Shown here one piece after another: positions 25,620 to 36,368 of a stretch of 64,000 nucleotides of DNA; positions within the stretch are counted from its first letter, which is position 1, and the number at the start of each line of letters is the position of its first letter. A program made the position numbers and the translations under genes. The notes below the pieces were generated by a model. That model worked only from the letters and a program-made list of their open reading frames with translations. It was not told the origin of the DNA and ran no database searches. Source of the DNA: Arcuatula senhousia. Its lineage: Eukaryota; Mollusca; Bivalvia; Mytilida; Mytilidae. Location of the stretch: NCBI GenBank assembly GCA_963971305.1, contig OZ020307.1, forward strand, positions 9,189,501 to 9,253,500. The letters are read 5' to 3'.

Positions 25620-27000
25620 GTTACTAAATCCTTAACAGAATAATTCTATGTCGTATTAAAGCAACTTCAGACAAAAAACTGCGAGACCAGAATTGATTGG
25701 AAAAAAAGAAAAATCTTGCATTGAACAGATAGTCAACCTGCACATCAAGCAGCCAAATCAATGAAACGGTTTTCCTTTATATCTATTTAATACATAGACT
25801 TCGAAGAAGCTTTCGATATCCTTGATCGAGAAATTCTGTGGAAACTTCGTGTGAACTATGGAATTCCAAACAGAATTGTCACACCAATAACGAATATGTA
25901 CAGCTCTAAGATCGAAATGTCAGGTAGTGCACCCGCGAGATATAAGTAAAGAGTTTGAAATACGTCCAGGTTTTAGACATGACTGTTTACTTTTCTTTTC
26001 TTTGTTTCTTTTGGCCATGAATTGATTGGATGATTAGAAAATCACACCAGAGAAGAGGAAACGGAATCCACCACATGTAAGAAAACATCTTTGAAATGGT
26101 TGAAAATGCTTCAAAACAGTAGTAGGTATAAAAAGAGGAGATCACAATGAGAATTAACAAAAACAACATCAATATCAGCGAAATAGATGCACTCACACAC
26201 AAAAGAACAAGACTCACGTTGAGAGAATAACATTTTAATTTTTATATATAGAAATTGTGATTAACAACTTTGGTGCAACAGTAGATGAAACGGCCCCTGG
26301 AATCCCTGAAAAGTATGGGAATCAAAAGACCAAGCTAAGTAAATTAAGCAGTAACTATAAATCATAGATCTGTGTGTAGCATACAGGGCTATGGTTATAT
26401 CACTCTTGCTGTACGGGTCAGAAACATGGAGCCTCATAATAGCCAACATGCAGAAACTTCAGGTATTCAGATACAAATGTCTCTGATCCATCCAAAAGAT
26501 CGCCTAACAAAATTACCAACGAAACAGGCCAAAAAAGGGTAAGCGGAAGTGGCTAGGGAGCCACCATTTGATTTTTATGGGGATGGGGGCTATGGAGATG
26601 CTCTGCCTGGATTTTTTTTTGCGTGCACTTTTAAATTTCTAAAGGTACAATAATGTTTCCCTGCCTTTCTTTTAATTCAAAGTACTTGCATGCCTTTTTA
26701 TTTCTGGATGTTTGCCATCCTGCCTTTTTTATTTCAAACTTCACCATAGCCATCCCCCGTATGGTCGCTCCCTTTGGTAGCACATTACGCATTAGGAAAA
26801 ACCACATACAATGGACATTACAAGGGAAAAGAAAAAAAGGGGTGACCTAGACTGACATGGAGGAGATACAAGAAAAAAATGATTGAGAATGGTTTCATGT
26901 GGAGCAGCATCAACTTTCAAAGGACAGAGGAAGATTGAGAAGCATTGCCAGAAGCCTATACTCCATTGGGGGTAAAATGTCTCAAGTCGAGTCATAAATA
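25620..27000 (+). pseudogene. Non-LTR retrotransposon ORF2 remnant
   Basis: Plus-strand fragments match the reverse transcriptase layout of LINEs. Asp-Phe-Glu-Glu-Ala-Phe-Asp followed by an Arg-Glu-Ile-Leu-Trp-Lys-Leu segment and Tyr-Gly-Ile-Pro (25794-25945) is the conserved block with a catalytic aspartate. A second block, Leu-Leu-Tyr-Gly-Ser-Glu-Thr-Trp (about 26400-26430), is typical of the thumb region. At about 26855-26960 a C-terminal-like segment remains. Frames are broken by stops and frameshifts and no Tyr-x-Asp-Asp box is readable, so it is dead. I cannot assign a clade firmly. Confidence 0.65.
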
Positions 27001-27984
27001 ATAGGGTCCATAAATGTAGTACCCCTATTGCAGACTGGACAAATTGATACACATATGGAAAGACAGAGTGACACCGAAAAAATGCTTATATAATTATTCA
27101 AAAGGTAAGAAATTTAAAAAGTTTTTAAAACACCATTTCGAGTTGATAGTTCCAATGTTAATATATAAATAATTCTGCCATACTATATTAAACAACGTTA
27201 ACATCTAAACACAGTTTTACCACAATCAGATTGATATGATTAGATCTGCAGTATATTCCTGTACACTCCCCGCCCGATACCTTCAAACGGAATCAAGATT
27301 ATATTCATACATCTTATTTAATTTGATTTAGCACATATACATTGTTGTTTGGACCTATTTGGGTCATAATTCACCTTAAATAAAAGATGATATGATTTCG
27401 TAGGTATATATGCTATTTTGAGGCGGCTATCTTTAAAATGGCAGCCATTTTGAATTTAAGGCAAACCATCTTCTAATATATTGTTCAACATAGTTTGCAC
27501 TGCTATTATACATGATTTGATGCTTTTATCTTCAAAGCAGAATTTTTAATGAATTTTTATTTAATTTATTTCCTAATTATATATTCCATCTGGCGGCCAT
27601 CTTGAAAATGGCCGCCATTTTGACTTTTTGAAGTGGGTCCATAGCCAATATTGTTTAGTATGCTTTGTTCTACCACTATGCTAGATTTCATGCTTTTACC
27701 ATCTTTTGAGCATTTTTTTCACAAATCGACTGGACTATACATTCGGACTTGGTGTGTCAGTAAGATCACCCCCTCTGGCCTCCGGCCGTCGGGATGATCT
27801 TTTACTGACACACCGCGTCCTCATGTAATAACTATTACATCATACAGAGATTTAAACAAAGAAATACCCAAAGACAAAACCAGTAGACACTCACCACAAA
27901 AACATACAAATTAAAAATCAAATGGTTGATAATTACTTATTGGAAGTGGTGATATATTTAACATGAAATGCTGATGAAATGATG

Positions 27985-28300
27985 TTCTGACACAATTGAG
28001 TTTATTCTGGCACTGGTAAAAGAAAAGGAAAGAATGGGTTAACACTGGCAATTAAGTCTACTGCAGGTAATCCGATGTTCCTTCTCATACCGAACGGTGA
28101 AGGAGAGTTCTTTAACGTGTGAGGAACGTTGAATTGTTCCTCGACGATACCTCTTTAGTGTCTGCAGTCAGGCAAAAAATTGAAGCTGTGTGTTTAGGGA
28201 AACCCGATATAATGAGAATATTTTTGGGGGGATGGGGGGCAGGTTTTTCGTATTTTGGTATCACGACCCCGGTATGCATGTTATAAGAAGTTACCTGTTG
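27985..28300 (-). repeat. Dispersed repeat C copy (reversed)
   Basis: Reversed blocks TTTAACGTGTGAGGAACGTTG, CTGCAGTCAGGC and TCACGACCCCGGTATGCATG identify the copy. The 87-codon minus frame over it is an artefact. Confidence 0.65.
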
Positions 28301-28574
28301 TGTAAACATCAGCAACGTCATTTGGAATGAAAAAAGACAACCATTCTCGGAAGGTGTTTCAAAATACAAGTGCATTTTTACAAATTTATTTTAAAGTAAG
28401 TTTCAGTGTCCTTATATATTATTTGGTTGAATTTCTATATTTTCGTAATGTAGGTGTTTGCTTCGTATAATATCTTTGTTGTTGCCTACCATGAAGAAAT
28501 TATTGATCACTTTAAATCATCAATGCATCTAAAAATTCCAGTCAGAGAAGTTCAAAACAAACTAAATGGCTTAC

Positions 28575-29716
28575 CGGAGTTGACATGCTATGGATTCTGC
28601 CGGCTGGAATTGGAACACTTGACGAGAGTTGTCTACTCTTCTATCGTCTTGAATTTGAACTTGGTTACTAGAACTCTGTTGTCTCACGGAAGCACTACGT
28701 GGCACATCGAGGTTTAGAACCGGAAGTTGATTAGCAAATGTTTGGCGAGCCAGAGAAGTATCAAGAGGAATGTCAAAACTTTGCACCGGAAGTTGATTTC
28801 CAGGATTGTTTCTTATTCCTTGAGCTGGAGTGTCTGAGTTTGCTATAATTGCATTTGAAAATGGATTTCGCTGTCCTTGTCTTTGGGACTCTTTAATTGC
28901 AATGAGACGCTCTAAAAGAGCAAGGATGAGTTGTTCTTCTGTTGACGAGTTTCCACGGGAAGGTTCCAATTGTTGAATGCCTACATTAAGATCAACAACT
29001 GAGTCCAAAGCAATGCCATGATTTCCAATTCCTTCTAACGCATTTGGTCTCATTTGTAAAAGTTCAGCCTCAGAAACTGAAAGGTCAAGGTTGTCGCTGC
29101 CGCTGGACAACATGCTCGGTATGTTTATCATGTTGATGTTTCGTTGGTTATCGCCAGATGGCATAATTGGAACGACTTCCTGTATACTGGGGTCGTTCTC
29201 TGCCTTATTAGGAGACGAAACGATATTATTGCGTTGTCGCAAATCTGTTCCTTGAAATATTGGGTTTGAGTTAAGATTTGTTGATTGAGCGTTGTTGTCG
29301 ACCGGTCTTAAATTGTTGTTCCACACGGGTGTTAATTCGTTTTGTTGTCTCTGTAACAAGTCCGTCGATCTAAAATTTCCGAGATGTTTTCCCGCTAGGA
29401 ATGGAAGAGGTGGATGTGTGATAAAATCCACATTCCTCATACCAAGCCGTCCAAAGTCCGCCTGAATAACAGAAAACAGTGACGCTGGATCTGATTGTAC
29501 AAAATCAATAGTATTTCGTCCTCTTATTGCGCTCGGTGTCTCAGGAATTGGCTGTGCTTTGAATTGTTCCAGTATACGACGGTTGGTTTCCTCTGTCAAA
29601 ACTCTAAACCGGTCAGACCGTTGTCCAAACTGATCTGTGAACCTCCCATTTATTGGAACTTGACAGTCACAATTGAAAATCAGATAAAGCAAATAGAAAA
29701 TAATCCTGTCAACCAT
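28575..29716 (-). CDS. Secreted Q/N-rich protein, first coding exon
   Basis: This is the longest convincing coding exon, 380 codons plus two bases. Residues 1-18 form a signal peptide (Met-Val-Asp-Arg, a hydrophobic core with Ile-Ile-Phe-Tyr-Leu-Leu-Tyr-Leu-Ile-Phe, then Asn-Cys-Asp-Cys). The mature part is rich in Gln, Asn, Ser and Pro, has no cysteine until residue about 378, and includes a glutamate-rich Leu-Ile-Leu-Ala-Leu-Leu-Glu-Arg stretch. Near residues 310-365 there are three degenerate repeats of about 22 residues starting Asn-Gln-Leu-Pro-Val. The frame appears to end at Arg-stop, but that stop lies in a consensus donor (CTCCG|GTAAGC); the exon therefore ends at 28575 in phase 2 and continues at 24239. 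Function is unknown. A structural extracellular, shell-matrix or byssus-type protein is a guess from composition only. Confidence 0.8.
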
Positions 29717-30264
29717 CGTGGTAACTCCAAAGAAAATCCGTAAGAGCCATTAATTATGATGGGTCAAAACAAAACACCTGTCAAAGTATGACGAGCCATT
29801 TCCACAATGTCTAAGCCATTACATCCAGCAGTTTTTCACCAAACTCTGTCTTGTTCAACATAAAAGATGTTAGATGTTCTACAACTACATGACATTTCTT
29901 CTACTGGTCGTGTAACGTGTTCGGTTGAGGACATGATTGTGTTGTTTTAGAAGCTTCATTTACCGTGTTTTTATTAACTTGTCATTTACTGTTTAACATT
30001 GAAATTTTATGTAACATTGGTATTTCTTATAACAAAAACTGATCAAACAAAATGTGCAACACACAGCATGGAAACATGCTTGTCACTGTAACAGTAAGAA
30101 AGCATATAATTTTTAAGGACTTAAAATGTCATTAAGTACAACAACAAAAAATACTGTAAACATATTTTCATGGATTCTAATTTTCGCAGTTTTGTTCGAT
30201 TGAACATTTTTGCTGGTACTGATTTTCGCGGAATCAAATATAAAATTAACATATAGTTTTATAT
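29717..30264. other. Upstream region of the secreted-protein gene
   Basis: This is AT-rich sequence. The promoter is presumably here but I see no clear TATA box or other element that I can place with confidence. Confidence 0.4.
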
Positions 30265-31163
30265 CACAGGCGTTTGGGTTCAGGATTTTTTTTTCATTAA
30301 TAACATGTATATAAAAATTTTCATACTCGTCTATATACTATTTCCACAAGGCAAGAATGTTTGACAGTTCTAAAAATAGAACTTTGGGAAATCTACGAAT
30401 TTCTTATAGAAGTAGTTTTCCATCGAAATGAAATTGGCTATTGTCTCATTCCTTTTACTTTTCTCTCTCTTATGGGCTCAAAATTATAGTGTATCAATGT
30501 GTAATAACGTCAAATCTAGTCGTTTTTCCTCCGAACCGGACCAAAAATATCACCAGGGACGGAAGTAGATATGAAAACAATATTCCGCCAAATAAAAGGA
30601 ATTCCGAGTGACGCTACAGTAAGGTAAAATCTAGGCGAGTTCGAACAAAATCTTTTGGCGGAAAAATATGGTCACGATCTTATTTGAATTATTTTTTACT
30701 ACGGAGATAGTAGTAACAACGCACATTTTTATATTAGGACCTGTTATGTGTACCATAGTTTTACAAAAAGACGTTACAGGATAAAATATATGTGGTTATT
30801 CAAATTCAATGATAAAATTGGTAAAAGGGGCGGAATATTGTCTCCCTTATCTACTTCCGTCCCTGGTGGTTTTGTGGCTCACTTCGAATGAAAAAAGGTT
30901 AGATTTAAAGTCATTGTGCATTGTTACACGATATATATGTGATTTAATGCGAGATAAAACTGAAAGGATTAAGAAAATCACCAATATTTTACACAAAACC
31001 TTTAATTCTATGAGAAAATAAGGGGTTTTCCAAGGGTAAATTTTGCTCTATTTTTAGAACTGTCAAACATTCTTGCCTTGTGGAAATAGTATATAGACGA
31101 GTATGAATTTTTTTATATACACGTTATTAATAAACAAAATAATCCTGAACCCAAACGCCTGTG
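30265..31163. mobile_element. hAT-like foldback MITE, long copy (899 bp)
   Basis: The ends are CACAGGCGTTTGGGTTCAGG in inverted orientation. Inverted pairing continues inward through CGTCTATATACTATTTCC, AGAATGTTTGACAGTTC and a second block (CAGGGACGGAAGTAGAT/ATCTACTTCCGTCCCTG) almost to the centre, so the element can form a long hairpin. It is flanked by the perfect 8-bp direct repeat TTTTATAT (30257-30264 and 31164-31171), the hallmark of hAT-type integration. The 70-codon frame inside is not a transposase. Confidence 0.88.
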
Positions 31164-31548
31164 TTTTATATATGTCAAAAATAAAAATTGCCGGATTTTG
31201 TTTAACAGAAAATATATATAGTTGAGCGACAGACCTGAAACTGAATCACACGTTATGGGACACAATGATGATCACTGTGATAAGTAAATGCTGAGAAAAT
31301 GTTTCTCAAATATTCCTCGACCGTCTGCCGCCCGACATTCACCGTTTTATTTTTTCACCAAGTGGGTATATTACATAAGGTTTGTCCATATCATACACTT
31401 TATTGATGCTGAAAATTTGTCGTATTTGCTGCACATGTACATATACTGAGATTTTCTTTTAAAAAGTTCAACCCATCCCGATGACCCTTATATTAAAATC
31501 TAAATAACAACAAAGTTCCAGGAAATAAATTTTGATATGACTGACGCA

Positions 31549-31990
31549 AGGGGTGAAGCCCAATTCGTTTGAGAAGGTCATAATTTCGGTTGAGAACGTC
31601 AAAATGGCGGACCAAAACAATAATTTAAGCTATCGGTGAGTAAAAACTATGTTGTTGCCAGTATACTATATCACGGTTCACTTTGTAAATATTGCGTTTC
31701 GGCTCCCAGATTGTCAATACAACCCCTAATCATTTATTAGTTATGATTGATTTGTGAATAAAAAAGCTATTGAAGGAAAACCGGGCCAGTGGAGTTGATA
31801 TTTTTAACGGGGGTACTTTCGACGGGTGTTTCTGTCAAATTAACAAATGCTTGTGTCGACTTTCTGTGTTCGATATACCCCCTGGGTAATATAAATAATG
31901 TAGATAAGACGACGTTTGTCAAAAACCCGTAGTTTTCGATAAATCGGGGTTTATTCCCTAATTTGGTTTGAGCACCGCACTGTATGACAT
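31549..31990. repeat. Left arm of a 435-bp inverted repeat pair
   Basis: This arm matches the reverse complement of 36541-36982 with, by my reading, one substitution (a C at about 31860 opposite a T equivalent) and one indel in a G run at the outer end. It begins AAGGGGTGAAGCCC and ends near TATGACATTTTT. The arm contains ATGGCGGAC and a GTGAGT donor, described separately. The outer flank is part of dispersed repeat F, which the arm interrupts. Confidence 0.92.
31604..31635 (+). pseudogene. Mirror copy of the zinc-finger gene's first coding exon
   Basis: ATG GCG GAC CAA AAC AAT AAT TTA AGC TAT CG followed by GTGAGT encodes Met-Ala-Asp-Gln-Asn-Asn-Asn-Leu-Ser-Tyr and then splits a codon, identical to the functional copy in the right arm. 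It points rightwards, into the interval between the arms. I found no phase-compatible plus-strand acceptor exon downstream, so it is probably an orphan exon with an intact promoter-like region. Transcription from it would run antisense to the zinc-finger exon. Confidence 0.7.
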
Positions 31991-31991
31991 T

Positions 31992-32980
31992 TTTAGTTTG
32001 AGCATTTTTACAAAAGCAGTATTAAAGCTTTCGATAGCTTGCGGTTGCCGAGATATTGACATTAACCATAACTTTAACATGAGTCATTCATTTGGACAAT
32101 GTAGGTCAAGGTGCCCTATTTTTGGAACTTGTTTTCCTTTATCGGATTTGACACACTGAATTGGAAATTGGCTGCGCGACGGGTGTGCTATAGCAAGCAG
32201 AAACTGCTTAGTCTTCCGGAGCACCTGAATCCAATCTCGTTACGACTTGAGTTCGCATTGTTGATTTCTGTTCGGTTGATTTTGTGTTTTTTTTTATTTG
32301 TTTCTTTGTGCTGTTCTCATTCGTGTTTGTTGGTTTTGTCGTTGCCCTTTTGGACTTTTGACATTCGAATGCCCCATTGGTGCCTCTTTGCTTCACCCAC
32401 TGGTGTTTTCAGTTCCTAATTTATTGACAAAACAAAATCCATTAATACTTACGTACGAACAAACAAATCAAACGCTATACTAGTATATCCCCTCCCCAAC
32501 TCTGTTGGACTGGGGGATAACAATTGAGGACTCCAGAAATAATCCAAGAAAACATAATTCTGAAAACATATATAGGAAAAGAACTACGGACAATCATTAT
32601 AAAGGATAAAAGTGCTAAGAAGTTCAAGAAAATAAAAATTACATATTTTTTTTATTATTTATCATTGCTCTCTTGCAAAAGTAACAAATAACAAATGCAT
32701 TGTAAAAATATCACAGCTTTCTACTGTTCGCATAAATTAGTGAAAAAATATGTATACAAGCATGACAAGACTCTGGATAAACTGGCATAAAGATACATGT
32801 ATATATTGTATAAATATGCGACAGTTCAATTCTTATTTCAAGTACATGTACTGCGTAGTAGAGACACTAACTAATAAGGCAAGTGTTCCTATACAACGAC
32901 CAGATAAGGACGGAGAAGTATAAGACATAAAGACTACCTGCACTTCTTTTGTATACATCAAACGTGAGTTACTTAACACT
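31992..32980. other. Repeat-derived stretch between the arms
   Basis: The segment 32205-32420 (GTCTTCCGGAGCACCTGAATCC, a long T-rich run, then CATTGGTGCCTCTTTGC) looks like a worn copy of a common mussel repeat. The three overlapping frames of 61-102 codons here have low complexity (Phe/Leu/Ser) and are not supported as genes. Confidence 0.45.
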
Positions 32981-33909
32981 TAGGTATGTCTCGCCTGTGG
33001 CACTATTTGAATTATAAATAACTTCAACTTGTATTTCTTAATTATACCCCGCTTCGAAGAAGAGGGGGGTATACTGGTTTACCTCTGTCCGTCCGTCCAC
33101 AACATAACTTTCGTAACAGTTTTCTCAGCAACTACATATCACAGTGACTTGAAATTTGGTATATGGCTTCAGTATGATGTCCTTTATCGCGAGTATTGAA
33201 ACTAGGTCTGTCGGATATCTTCTCCCTGTTTACCGACTCAGTCAATTTTCAACATTACTGGTCAATTGTTGAAAATTTTCGTAGCATTTTTCTCACAGAT
33301 TCCTTGTTCATTCATTAATGATATAACAATCAAATTTGAACTCTTATGTTAAAAATGCTAAGGTATTCCAAATAGAATGAGGCCAAGGTCACAAGGAGCA
33401 AGGTCAAGGTACAACTCTCACAGCCAATCACCGAATAAGCATTGATTAAGTTTCATTTAGAAGAGGGAGGTTTGGTGCTATAAAATCGGGTTTAACCCAC
33501 CACTTTTTTCAAAATACCTGAACCAAGCCAAGTCAACTCTTGGACATTTGAGATTTATTGCCCGAGTTCGATAGTTTTTTTAGTACCTTTTTTACCTATT
33601 TAATTTAGGTGTAGCTTTCGAGATATATGTATAAATATATTTTGCTGGTACAATGTGTTGAAAATGTCATAGCAACTCAACCGGAATATCAAGGTCGAGG
33701 TCAAATGTTGATAATGCAACTGAGGTGAGCTATTGGGCATATGCATATTTAAACAAATTTCATCAACCCAGGACTTATAGTTTTTGAGATGTTCAGGGAC
33801 TCCCAGCTCGGTACTTTTGTTAACAACATTTATTGATATTTAACAGCAAAACAGCCGCCGCCGCCAAGGCAACACCTATGTTCAATCCCGCTTTGCAGAC
33901 GAGACGAAA
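32981..33909. mobile_element. Family B MITE-like element, copy 1
   Basis: The left end is GTATGTCTCGCCTGTGGC and the right end is a CGCCGCC-rich segment followed by CAGACGAGACGAAAA. GTCTCGCCTG and CAGRCGAGAC are inverted, as in the copies near 53-57 kb. At 33042-33080 it contains TATACCCCGCTTCGAAGAAGAGGGG and a purine/pyrimidine run TCTGTCCGTCCGTCC, and at 33455-33530 a nested reversed repeat D copy. Confidence 0.6.
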
Positions 33910-33954
33910 ACATAAACCATGACTAGATCACATAATTATATTAACTCGTAGACA

Positions 33955-34150
33955 AAATACAAATGACAACAAAGTTCCAGACAATAAATTTTGCTACGCC
34001 TGACGCGCGTTTCGTCTATTCAAAACTCATCAGAGGCGCTCTACCAAAAATATTGAAAATGCATGCCAAACACTATGAATATGAAGAGCATAGAACAGTA
34101 TAAACCAAAAATACCAAACTTGGAAACCCAATTATTACTAAGATAATCAA
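33955..34150 (+). repeat. Dispersed repeat F copy (intact core)
   Basis: AAAGTTCCAGACAATAAATT, GCCTGACGCGCGTTTCGTC and CTCATCAGAGGCGCTCTACC identify the family. The same family is broken by the inverted-repeat unit at its ends (31.5 and 36.98 kb) and occurs reversed at 43.48-43.67 kb. Confidence 0.7.
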
Positions 34151-34199
34151 CCTATGTCTGGGGTAGGAAGAACCTTACAATTTAGTTTTTAAGACGTCT

Positions 34200-35343
34200 T
34201 TATCTCGTGTCTCCCGTTTCCCTGCTTTCGTCGTCTCCTATTTCCCTGCTTTGGTCGTCTCCTGTTTCCCTGCTTTCGTCATCTCCAGTTTCCCTGTTTT
34301 CGTCATCTCCTGTTTCCCTGCTTTCGTCGCCTCCTGTTTCCCTTCTTTTGTCCTCTCCTGTTTTCCTCCTTTCCTTGTCCCCTGTTTCTGTGTTTTCGTT
34401 GTCTCCTGTTTGCCTGCTTTTGTCTTCTCCTATTTCCCTGCTTTCTTTGTTTCCTGTTTCCATGTTTTCGTCGTTTCCAATTTCACTGCTTTTGTCCTTT
34501 CCTGTTTTCCTGCTTATTTTGTCTCCTGTTTCCCTGTTTTTGTCATTTTCTGTTCCCCTGCTTTCTTTGTCCCCTGTTTCCCTGCTTTCTTCCTCTCCTG
34601 TTTCCCTGTTTTCTTCCTCTCCTGTTTCCCTGTTTTCTTCCTCTCCTGTTTCCCTGCTTTCTTCCTCTCCTGTTTCACTGCTTTCTTCCTCTCCTGTTTC
34701 CCTGTTTTCTTCCTCTCCTGTTTCCCTGCTTTCTTCTTCTCCTGTTTCCTGTTTTCTTCCCCTCCTGTTTCCATGCTTTCTTCCTCTCCTGTTTCCCTGT
34801 TTTCTTCCTCTCCTGTTTCCATGCTGTTTTTGTCTCCTATTGCTCCTTCTGCTAGCGTATTTTTTTTTATCTTTAGTCATGCCACAAACTTTTAAGTGTT
34901 CTTTAAGTGACGAATTCCATCTAAATAGTTTGCCACATTTGTGACAGTTGTATTTGGGGTCTTCATGTACCCTGAAGTGTTGCTTTAGAACCTTTTTTAG
35001 ACGAAAGGTTAGAACCTTTTTTAGACGAAAGGTTTTTGAGCAAATGTCACAAGTAAACCTTTTATCAAGTAACTGGGTCTTACGGCAAACTTTTTTCTTC
35101 TTGTGATATTCCAAGTCTTTCTTGTACACAAAAAAATTATTGCAATTTTCACAAAAAAATCTTTTTGGTGCCTTGTGTTTTGAAGTTTTGTGGCCCTCTA
35201 AATGATCTTTACTGCAAAACGACCTACCACAATCCACACACAGATATTGGCTTTGTCCTGAGTGTAGACTGACCATGTGCCGATTTAGGGAAAATTTGGA
35301 GCAAAAGTATTTTCCACACTCTTCACATATGTATCTTTTAGAA
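34200..35343 (-). CDS. C2H2 zinc-finger protein, exon 2 with charged 8-residue repeat tail
   Basis: The acceptor (TTTGTTTTAG at 35344) opens an exon whose first base completes the codon left by exon 1. The joined protein is 391 residues. Five zinc fingers are visible: Cys17/Cys20-His33/His38; Cys46/Cys49-His62/His67; Cys75/Cys78-His91/Cys97; Cys109/Cys112-His133/His137, whose linker is lengthened by a duplicated 8-residue block Phe-Arg-Leu-Lys-Lys-Val-Leu-Thr/Lys; and Cys144/Cys147-His160/Cys164. After residue about 165 the chain is low complexity: roughly four basic units (Gly-Asn-Arg-Arg-Gly-Arg-Lys-Gln) and then over twenty acidic units (Glu-Thr-Gly-Glu-Glu-Glu-Ser-Arg), coded by one 24-bp minisatellite. 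The role is probably nucleic-acid binding; no KRAB, BTB or other effector domain is present. The long plus-strand frames at 34207-34944 are shadows of the repeat. Confidence 0.85.
34207..34845. repeat. 24-bp coding minisatellite
   Basis: About 26 tandem units of the pattern CCTGTTTCCCTGCTTTCTTCCTCT (plus strand) lie within the zinc-finger exon. Units towards 34570-34830 are almost identical, while those towards 34210-34560 are more diverged. One unit at 34741-34763 is only 23 bp. No unit contains a stop in three minus-strand and two plus-strand frames, which explains the overlapping open frames. Confidence 0.92.
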
Positions 35344-35368
35344 CTAAAACAAATTACATTACATAACT

Positions 35369-36368
35369 AGAGGCTCCCAGGAGCCTGAATCGCTCACCTG
35401 ATCTCTTATGCCAAAGTTTTAATAAATTTTTCACAAACTTTCAAGTATACAAAGTTGCAAAACAATCCTTTCAGTGGTTTCAGAGAAGATTTTTGGAAAT
35501 CAGTTTAAATTAATAGAAAAAACAGTTAAAGGGAATTAACTACCGTAAGGACCTTTTGATGCTGAACAAGAAAATTTGCTTCCGATTTTCTTTATCTCTT
35601 ATACTTTTTGAGTTATAAGCCAAAAACAATGGTCTGACCCCCCTGTTCTATTTTTAGCAACGGCCGCCATGTTGGTTGGTCGACATGTATATAATTCACA
35701 AACTTGGTAGAGGACATCCTAAAGATCATGTATACCAAGTATCAATGCAATCCCTTCAGTGGTTTTAGAGAAGAATATTTTTGAAAATCAGTGTAAATTA
35801 ATGGAAAAAAACAGTTAAAGGGGAATAACTCTTAAACGGCTGATCTGACAATTTAGACTTTGAAATCATTTTTGTAGATCTCAATGAGCTAAACAATTCT
35901 GCAATGCTAACTTTTCCTCTAGCTCTAACGGTTTTCAAGATATGGTCCAAAAACTGCAAAAATGGTCAATTTTGATGATTAAAGGGCAATAACTCCTATA
36001 AGGAGTCGTTTCACAACTTCGACTCAATGGAGAGATTCGTAGAGCTTTTGATGCTGAACAAGAAATTGCTTCGGATTTTCTCTATCTCTTATACTTTTTG
36101 AGTTATAAGCCAAAAACAATGGTCTGACCCCCCTGTTTTATTTTTAGCAACGGCGGCCATGTTGGTTGGTCGACATGTATATAATTCACAAACTTGGTAG
36201 AGGACATCCTAAGGATCATGTATACCAAGTATCAATGCAATCCCTTCAATAATTTCAGAGAAGAAGATCTTTGAAGAAAAGTTAACGGACGGACGGACGA
36301 CGGACGGACAACGGACGCTTAACGATGACAATAGCTCACCTGACCCTTCGGGTCAGGTGAGCTAAAAA
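35369..36368 (+). mobile_element. Family A MITE-like element, copy 2, in the zinc-finger intron
   Basis: The element begins AGAGGCTCCCAGGAGCC, GAATCGCTCACCTG and ends CCCTTCGGGTCAGGTGAGCTAAAAAG. It contains two internal copies of a roughly 480-bp unit (ACTTTTTGAGTTATAAGCC, GCAACGGCSGCCATGTTGGTTGG, CTTGGTAGAGGACATCC) and a GACGGACGGACGACGG run. It fills most of the 1.55 kb intron. Confidence 0.8.

Larger units (their letters stand above)
24360..27832. mobile_element. Foldback element enclosing a decayed LINE
   Basis: Two imperfect inverted arms, about 24775-25330 and 27190-27745, share blocks in mirror order. These are AGTCGATTTGTG; AAAGTATGGTAAAAGCATG; GGCGGCCATTTT with its own small palindrome AAGATGGCCGCC; CTTTGAAGATAAA; and CGGGGAGTGTACAG. 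Both outer flanks carry GATCATCC-type hairpins (24368-24400 and 27765-27815). Between the arms lies LINE-like debris. The whole sits in the first intron of the secreted-protein gene. Confidence 0.75.

Noticed and set aside
34207..34944. Long plus-strand frames (245 and 214 codons) of Ser-Pro-Val-Ser or Cys-Phe-Pro repeats
   Set aside because: They are the complement of the 24-bp minisatellite in the minus-strand zinc-finger exon. Because the unit is a multiple of three without stops, every frame stays open. No start context, signal peptide or non-repeat domain supports them.
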